Below, in pieces: positions 59,140 to 64,000 of a DNA stretch of 64,000 nt (position 1 is its first letter; each line of letters begins with the position of its first letter). The position numbers and the translations under genes were made by a program. The stretch comes from Sipunculus nudus (taxonomy: Eukaryota; Annelida; Sipuncula; Golfingiida; Sipunculidae). The notes beneath the pieces were generated by a model. It saw nothing but the letters and a program-made list of their open reading frames with translations, did not search any database and was not told where the DNA came from. The stretch spans positions 4,117,579 through 4,181,578 of the forward strand of contig CM049307.1 of assembly GCA_026874595.1 (NCBI GenBank). Direction: 5' to 3'.

Positions 59140-59954
59140 TGGCGGTGTTTATGGCGGGATTAGCGGTTTATGCCGCTTTACAGATACTTTGCGACATGTT
59201 AGTTTCGGCAGTTATTTGGGGGGTAGAGGAACTGTACACGTTTATTCGCTGGAAAATTGCAGGGAGTCCCGGGAGGGGCGAGGGATCGTCTCAATTTCAT
59301 GGCAATTACCGGGTATTTTGGCCTCCTACCGACTCGTACGTTTTCAGTTTGCACGATTTGTTTATGCGAAGACGTACGGGTCGTGAAGGTTTCATGACTG
59401 GGCAGTTAGAATTGGTACTTGGCGAGAAAAGGGGACATTACCACAGACGTTACGTGGAACGGTTCAGGAAGACCTTGGTGGGGCGCATGCAGACTGAAGA
59501 TGGGCCTGGACGGGTGGTATCATTGAACGAGAAAGAAACGGATGAAGTGGTGCGTTGGTTCAATGAAGAAAATACGATAGACCGTTGGATCATCATGAAC
59601 ACATATGTGATGGTGCTGTACCATTTCCCTTGGACTTTGTGGTATTCAGCTTGTATCAATTACCCATTAAAAGTGTATTACGGCCAAAAATATTTAGAGA
59701 AATGGGGGGATAGGGACCCTCGGTGGCAAACTTTTTATGACCGGTACAACGTGAACGGGAAGGACTTTCAACAGTACCACCATGTGCATCAAGGGGTGCG
59801 TTACATGTTGGTGGACGTACCGCTCCCTTTCCAAAGGTTAGCTGAAAATGGGCACGTTCCAGAAGGGCTACAAATACCGTGTTTGACACGGGACCCGACT
59901 TCCAGACCATTTTTCGTGGTGGGGAAAGAGGACGGTGGCACCACAAGTTTGTAA
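59139..59954 (+). CDS. Membrane-anchored structural-type protein of unknown function, 271 aa
   Basis: The ATG at 59139 overlaps the ATPase stop (TGATG). Residues 1-28 are hydrophobic (MAVFMAGLAVYAALQILCDM), a likely membrane anchor. The rest is rich in Trp, Tyr, His and Arg (IIMNTYVMVLYHFPWTLWYS). No family recognised. The frame ends at TAA 59952-59954, just where the next long ORF, in the -1 frame and with similar composition, becomes protein-like. The two may therefore be one gene split by a frame discontinuity. Confidence 0.7.
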   Translation: MAVFMAGLAVYAALQILCDMLVSAVIWGVEELYTFIRWKIAGSPGRGEGSSQFHGNYRVFWPPTDSYVFSLHDLFMRRRTGREGFMTGQLELVLGEKRGHYHRRYVERFRKTLVGRMQTEDGPGRVVSLNEKETDEVVRWFNEENTIDRWIIMNTYVMVLYHFPWTLWYSACINYPLKVYYGQKYLEKWGDRDPRWQTFYDRYNVNGKDFQQYHHVHQGVRYMLVDVPLPFQRLAENGHVPEGLQIPCLTRDPTSRPFFVVGKEDGGTTSL

Positions 59955-61564
59955 ACAAGGAGGAATGGGATATAAAATTGAGGGAACAGTATTTGAATGA
60001 ATTGACCGAGGATGAGATGATCCAGAAAGCTCCGTTCAATGGTGATCATAGGCTGCAAAATCATGGTATCCGCCCGGTGCCAGGGTTTGCACACAAAGGT
60101 GCACCGCTGCGTGTCGTTGAATATGGGTGGGAACACAGGAAAAAAGGTGTGTGGATCCCTGAACCCTACTGGGCCAATCACAAATATTACCATCTAACTA
60201 AATATTTTTCAGACAAACGCAGGGCCTACAAGATAGTACAGGCCACCCGTTTGGCATTGCAGAGTATAATATTTGGGTTCTGGAAGCCCATTTGGTGGAA
60301 ATTGAACGGTCCCACAGCGCCAGGATGGGAAAACTTAAACGAAGGCGAACCCTTTTGGGGTATATTTCCTCAACATTACAAGACACCTTACGAGTTACCA
60401 TTACCCCACCATTTCCACCCCCCGCATTTGAGGAACCGTTTGTTGAAATTGCGCGAAGAGTTTTATTTGGACGCGGAAATGATACATTTCAGTAAAGGAC
60501 AGAAGACGCGGCAAAAACCCAAAACAGTTCAATATTATGAATTGTTGCAACCTTACCATGATATGGCATGGTTTTTGCTGGCTGGTGGGAAAGGGCCAAA
60601 ACCAGAACGGCGCGGTGATATCCCCGTACCGGCTGCGGTGAAAACATTGCTTGAAATCATTTTAACGGATGAGACAGAGGAAATAGACACGCGGTATTCT
60701 CCGTGGTACGGTTATTTTCACCCCCACTTGGTGTATGATTATGCGATGAAGTACAAGAAAGTGAAAAAATCAGATTTGGTGATGAAACTGTTTTATGAAA
60801 GAGAAAAAGTAGCTCCGGCTGACAAAGAGGTGTTGCTTTTTCATTTCAATTTGGGTGTGTATTCATGGCACTATTTATCGGATATCACAGGGAAAATGCC
60901 AGAGCTGTACAAGTTTAGGGAAGACATGCAGCGTCAAATATGGTTGAATCAGAGTGAAATCAACGCAGCCAAATCAGCCTTGTTGCAGGTGGAGATGTAT
61001 TTCAACAAGTACTGTTTCGGGGATGATGCCAACCAGAATGATCCTTGGGCTCAGAAATACAAGAAAGTGAACGATTGGTTAGAAGAACTGTGGAAGTTCG
61101 AAAAGGAAGTGTATTGGTTTAATGGTTATCCAAAACCAGGATTTTGGCAAATGCCTGAAATACATGTGGAAAACCCAGGGTTGGAAGACTGGGAAAAAGA
61201 ACACGATCGGGTAATAACGGAATTAAAAAAAGAACAGACAGCGGCAGATCGGTCAGACCATGGAAAAGCTGACAATAAAGAGATACCCATGAATGCAGGG
61301 GGCGGGGGAAGGTGGGACTGGTCGAACCTACGTAAAAATTTTACGGCCTACCACGAAAGTAAGCAACGTATAAAAATGATGAAGTTAGTGGAACAAAAGC
61401 AATTTTTGGAAAACGTGATACGTGATTTTAAAGAAACACCAGAACGACGTGAAGCACGTGAAAAGTACAGGCAAAAATTGTCTACTTGGTACAGTGTGGG
61501 AGCGAGCATACCAGCTGATGTGATGCCCAATTTAGAAGGCGCAGGGAGAACCGTGGGTGTATAA
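59879..61564 (+). CDS. Large Trp/Tyr-rich protein of unknown function, up to 561 aa
   Basis: Open from 59846 but with no ATG before 60020; the coordinates given start at a GTG. Protein-like from about FVNKEEWDIKLREQYLNEL onward. Aromatic- and charge-rich (GFWKPIWWKLNGPTAPGW, RYSPWYGYFHPHLVYDYAMK), with a basic coiled C-terminal segment. Without an own upstream ATG it is reached by initiation at 60020 (514 aa), by a -1 shift from the 271-aa ORF, or it is the downstream half of a broken gene. No homologous family recognised. Its place between ATPase and core protein suggests a virion component. The TAA overlaps the next gene's TATA box. Confidence 0.7.
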   Translation: MFDTGPDFQTIFRGGERGRWHHKFVNKEEWDIKLREQYLNELTEDEMIQKAPFNGDHRLQNHGIRPVPGFAHKGAPLRVVEYGWEHRKKGVWIPEPYWANHKYYHLTKYFSDKRRAYKIVQATRLALQSIIFGFWKPIWWKLNGPTAPGWENLNEGEPFWGIFPQHYKTPYELPLPHHFHPPHLRNRLLKLREEFYLDAEMIHFSKGQKTRQKPKTVQYYELLQPYHDMAWFLLAGGKGPKPERRGDIPVPAAVKTLLEIILTDETEEIDTRYSPWYGYFHPHLVYDYAMKYKKVKKSDLVMKLFYEREKVAPADKEVLLFHFNLGVYSWHYLSDITGKMPELYKFREDMQRQIWLNQSEINAAKSALLQVEMYFNKYCFGDDANQNDPWAQKYKKVNDWLEELWKFEKEVYWFNGYPKPGFWQMPEIHVENPGLEDWEKEHDRVITELKKEQTAADRSDHGKADNKEIPMNAGGGGRWDWSNLRKNFTAYHESKQRIKMMKLVEQKQFLENVIRDFKETPERREAREKYRQKLSTWYSVGASIPADVMPNLEGAGRTVGV

Positions 61565-61567
61565 ATA
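61560..61567 (+). promoter_or_regulatory. TATA box of the basic core-like gene
   Basis: TATAAATA overlaps the preceding stop codon and lies 49 bp before the ATG at 61609. Confidence 0.6.
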
Positions 61568-61608
61568 GAAGGTGTGTCAACAAAAAAATCAACAGTGAAA
61601 GGAAAACC

Positions 61609-63039
61609 ATGCCAAAGTTTGCAGGTTTACGGAGGGTGGGTCAGGCTTCCCGCGCATTCAGTGGGAGAGGGCAAAGGGTCGCCCACACACCTTTGATAGG
61701 TGGGGCCAAACGGGGGGCCACGTATGGCCAAAAAATAGCCGGGTCATTAAGGAGGGGGCAAGGAAGCTACACGCGTTTAGCTGATCCTGGCCTCAGGAAA
61801 ACATTTCGAGACAAGGCTAGAGCCTACGTCAAGAAAGTGGGATCATCAGTGAAAAAAGGTAGCCATAAAATAGGTTCGGTTTTAAAAAAGACAAAAGAGG
61901 TCGGTTATGCCGCCAGGAAAGAGGCTCTCCAAAAAGCAACGAACCAGATGAAAGAAGCACAAAAAGCTATCCGCGGGCAGGCGACGGACAAGTTAAAGGG
62001 GGGTTGGAAAGCCGGGATTCATCAAATAAAGCAGGGCGCGCAATCGTTGCGGGGAAAATTAATAAGCCTCGGAAAACGTGGGGCTTCAATGGCACGTGAC
62101 CGGTTAAGATCGGCGTCAGACAAGTTGAAACAGTTGACCCGACAAACCACAATAAAGGGGCGTAATTCTTTGAGAGATTTGGGTGCCAGGGGCTATTCTA
62201 AATTACCAGAGAATTTACGTAATAGAATAATGGGTAAAATGGACGCCAGGGGTACTCTGACCACGGCTAGGCGTCAGAGGATGGAAAAATATTTAACACC
62301 GAGAGAAAAAGCTGCCGGCTGGGTCCGAAATCAGCAGAAAGCTGCTGCCTCAAGAGTGCGCGATGGTAGGAGAGGTAACGTAGTGTCAACAGCAGCAAAA
62401 AAGAAAACCTCCCTTGGGAAGAAACCGGGTTCGACCGTAGCCAAAGGAGGTAAAGTCTCTTCCAAGACGGGTAAAAAGAAAATTGATGAACCAAAAAAGA
62501 CGGGTGATGTAAAAAGAGGGCGGAAGAAAGGATCGAAGTCAAAGGACAGCGGTAAGAAAACTAAGAAAAAGATGAAAAGAAACGAGGATGATGAATCCAT
62601 TCCAAAAAAGAAAAAGAACAAAAAGAAACAGGATGATGATGATGATGACGACGATGACACCACAACCGATGCAATGACCAGCAAAAAAGCTCCCACCACC
62701 ACAGCAGAAGCCAATGATATGGTGTCAATGGCCAAAGCTATGGGTTTGTCTCCTACTATAGGGGAACAATTTGTGCAGGGGATATCCACAGGACTTGGTA
62801 CGGGTATCGGGAGCCTTTTGCAAGGCATCATGCCATTGGCGGCTTACGGGATACAGACAAAGAAACAAGATACAGCTGCAAAACTGGGTATGCAGTCCAA
62901 CAAACCTATTGAAATGCCTAAAAGCAATGCACCGACAGAACCTGGGGACAAAACTTATGTATACAATTATTACGATGAGGAAGACAATGATAAAAAGAGT
63001 AAAAAGGAGGAAGGCACAACCTCCAAAGCTTTGGGATGA
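61609..63039 (+). CDS. Very basic core/minor-capsid-like precursor, 476 aa
   Basis: ATG at 61609. Lys/Arg-rich throughout residues 1-340 (for example KSKDSGKKTKKKMKR), with an uninterrupted run of about ten Asp near residues 342-351. It has an amphipathic, Gly-rich hydrophobic segment (GISTGLGTGIGSLLQGIMPL) near residues 390-415. L29-I30-G31-G32/A33 matches the adenain-type cleavage pattern (M/I/L)-x-G-G/x, at a position like the propeptide site of adenoviral core proteins. The likely role is condensing DNA and/or lining the capsid. This is inferred from composition, position and that motif, not from recognised homology. Confidence 0.65.
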   Translation: MPKFAGLRRVGQASRAFSGRGQRVAHTPLIGGAKRGATYGQKIAGSLRRGQGSYTRLADPGLRKTFRDKARAYVKKVGSSVKKGSHKIGSVLKKTKEVGYAARKEALQKATNQMKEAQKAIRGQATDKLKGGWKAGIHQIKQGAQSLRGKLISLGKRGASMARDRLRSASDKLKQLTRQTTIKGRNSLRDLGARGYSKLPENLRNRIMGKMDARGTLTTARRQRMEKYLTPREKAAGWVRNQQKAAASRVRDGRRGNVVSTAAKKKTSLGKKPGSTVAKGGKVSSKTGKKKIDEPKKTGDVKRGRKKGSKSKDSGKKTKKKMKRNEDDESIPKKKKNKKKQDDDDDDDDDTTTDAMTSKKAPTTTAEANDMVSMAKAMGLSPTIGEQFVQGISTGLGTGIGSLLQGIMPLAAYGIQTKKQDTAAKLGMQSNKPIEMPKSNAPTEPGDKTYVYNYYDEEDNDKKSKKEEGTTSKALG

Positions 63040-63048
63040 AGAAAAGTT

Positions 63049-63055
63049 TATAAAG
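63049..63055 (+). promoter_or_regulatory. TATA-like box of the last (partial) gene
   Basis: TATAAAG lies 36 bp upstream of the ATG at 63085 and just after the previous stop codon. Confidence 0.45.
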
Positions 63056-63084
63056 GGATGGGTCGCACTGGAGAAGGTGAAACA

Positions 63085-64000
63085 ATGAACGAAGACCACG
63101 TGTACGCTTATTGCCGGTTTAACCCGGAAGAACAAATTTTTGTAGCTAACCTCACGCAACCTTTGTACAACCCCAACCAAACATGGGAAGTAGCGTGTGA
63201 TTTGATCACATACCCGCCACAGAGGGGGGTCTGCTTTCCCACGAGAGGTTTCGTCTCTGCGTCTGTGAAACATCTGGAGAGCGAGAATGTGGAAGATTTA
63301 TTTCCTGGGCTTGAGAAAACAATGGAATTTAGAAACCCCGGTGAACAACTGGAAGATTCATCACTGGTCCCTATAAGTGTTTGTGACAACAGACCTGCCG
63401 ACACCATACCGCCTTACGTGGAAATAGATTTAGGATGTTTGAATTTTTCTCAGAAGGAATACGTCTCGTACATGAACGCTATCATTAAAAGAATTTACGG
63501 GCAGGGATTTTGTGCGGGAGCCAACCCAAAAATTGAAGTCAATAAGACTGAAGGTACCCACCCAGTCCATGGGACAGATTTTGAACTAAGTTTCAAGTAC
63601 GACAAAGAAACACAGTATTTGTGCTGTTGCATGGAATTTCTAAGGGAAACCTGGACATCAAACAAGGACCATTTCAGCAAATATGTGTATGGGCTATATT
63701 TCAGCCCGGGGGTTTTGTCACCATTCGGTATCACTCGAGGGGTTACCTTGTATTTCCCATTAACGCATTTCAAAAAGAACCACCCAGTGTTCAAATACGG
63801 GACTTCGCAGACGTATTGTAATTTTGTGTCACCGTCTGAAAGCAAAAACCCTTTAATACCTGGCCAAAAGAATATTTTGGGGAAAGTGGTGCTACAGGAA
63901 GACAAACAATGGGGTGAGGGCGCACCAGACATTTTGGAAAAACATTTCAAACGTATGACTATGCTCTACTGCTTCAAATTTGTAGATTACATATCAGACA
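63085..64000 (+). CDS. Partial ORF, possible capsid-related protein (3' end outside window)
   Basis: ATG at 63085 (MNEDHVYAYCRFNPEEQIFV), open for at least 305 codons to the window edge without a stop. The composition is that of a folded beta-rich protein (short hydrophobic-polar alternations, many aromatic residues, few Lys runs), for example YFSPGVLSPFGITRGVTLYF. In Polinton-like elements a minor (penton-type) or major capsid gene commonly lies near the core and ATPase genes, which makes that the leading guess. I could not recognise a jelly-roll signature by eye. Confidence 0.7.
   Translation, partial: MNEDHVYAYCRFNPEEQIFVANLTQPLYNPNQTWEVACDLITYPPQRGVCFPTRGFVSASVKHLESENVEDLFPGLEKTMEFRNPGEQLEDSSLVPISVCDNRPADTIPPYVEIDLGCLNFSQKEYVSYMNAIIKRIYGQGFCAGANPKIEVNKTEGTHPVHGTDFELSFKYDKETQYLCCCMEFLRETWTSNKDHFSKYVYGLYFSPGVLSPFGITRGVTLYFPLTHFKKNHPVFKYGTSQTYCNFVSPSESKNPLIPGQKNILGKVVLQEDKQWGEGAPDILEKHFKRMTMLYCFKFVDYISD

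Larger units (their letters stand above)
50024..64000. mobile_element. Endogenous Polinton/Maverick (adintovirus-like) element, left 14 kb
   Basis: The left junction interrupts the 56-bp array. The element begins 'agtagtgtatgtaactattt' with the AG terminus usual for Polintons. Gene content supports the class: protein-primed family B polymerase with an N-terminal Cys-rich region, an A32/FtsK-like packaging ATPase, a basic core-like protein with an adenain-type site, and divergent early genes. The right terminal repeat, integrase, protease and major capsid gene are not in the window. ORFs are mostly intact, with two frame discontinuities. Confidence 0.85.

Noticed and set aside
62331-62831. Ser/Phe-rich - strand ORF opposite the core-like gene
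   Set aside because: Antisense shadow of Lys/Asp-rich codons (aaa/gat), no start context.

Overview
The window looks like nuclear DNA from a marine invertebrate, most likely a mollusc. The host genes have GT-AG introns. Much of the rest is dispersed repeats, minisatellites, a decayed LINE and non-autonomous DNA transposons. Assigning it to molluscs is inference from repeat style and gene content.

Region 1 (1-34,842, + strand) is the 3' part of one host gene, which I reassembled by eye from seven exons: 1-48 (continues upstream), 3935-4045, 6307-6339, 28457-28568, 28989-29031, 29969-30123 and 34725-34792. An AATAAA lies at 34,837. All splice phases agree. The product is a poly(3-hydroxybutyrate)-depolymerase-like esterase whose His motif precedes its oxyanion-hole motif, the order of the circularly permuted (type 2) catalytic domain. 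The intron at 6,340-28,456 carries a roughly 20-kb, 81-bp minisatellite of about 250 units. It is almost free of stops on both strands, which explains its enormous but probably meaningless ORFs. A frameshifted LINE 3' fragment sits just before the array. Another intron (30,124-34,724) holds degenerate copies of an exon/donor junction and a tandem repeat family of about 340 bp.

Region 2 (34.8-47.75 kb) is intergenic. It holds 39-bp, 27-bp and 25-bp minisatellites, a 4.4-kb element with long terminal inverted repeats, a 1.7-kb element with subterminal repeats, and a local duplication.

Region 3 (47,754-50,023) holds the last exon of a glutathione S-transferase gene on the - strand. Its upstream intron carries a 56-bp minisatellite.

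Region 4 (50,024 to the right edge) is an endogenous Polinton/Maverick (adintovirus-like) element inserted into that minisatellite. Its left end shows an AG terminus at the junction. Next comes a terminal non-coding region, then - strand early-type genes: two long ORFs overprinted in different frames, and an acidic 523-aa protein of unknown role. A divergent promoter follows. The + strand then carries a 225-aa ORF that appears to be the N-terminal part of the polymerase, and a protein-primed family B DNA polymerase reached by a -1 frame change at a canonical A AAA AAG slippery heptamer. After these come a packaging ATPase, a pair of frame-broken membrane/structural ORFs, a very basic core-like protein with an adenain-type cleavage motif, and a partial, possibly capsid-related ORF running off the edge. 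Integrase, protease and major capsid genes are not in view and would be expected to the right. The two TATA-less - strand genes have a pair of perfect NRF-1-type palindromes upstream; most other genes have their own TATA boxes.
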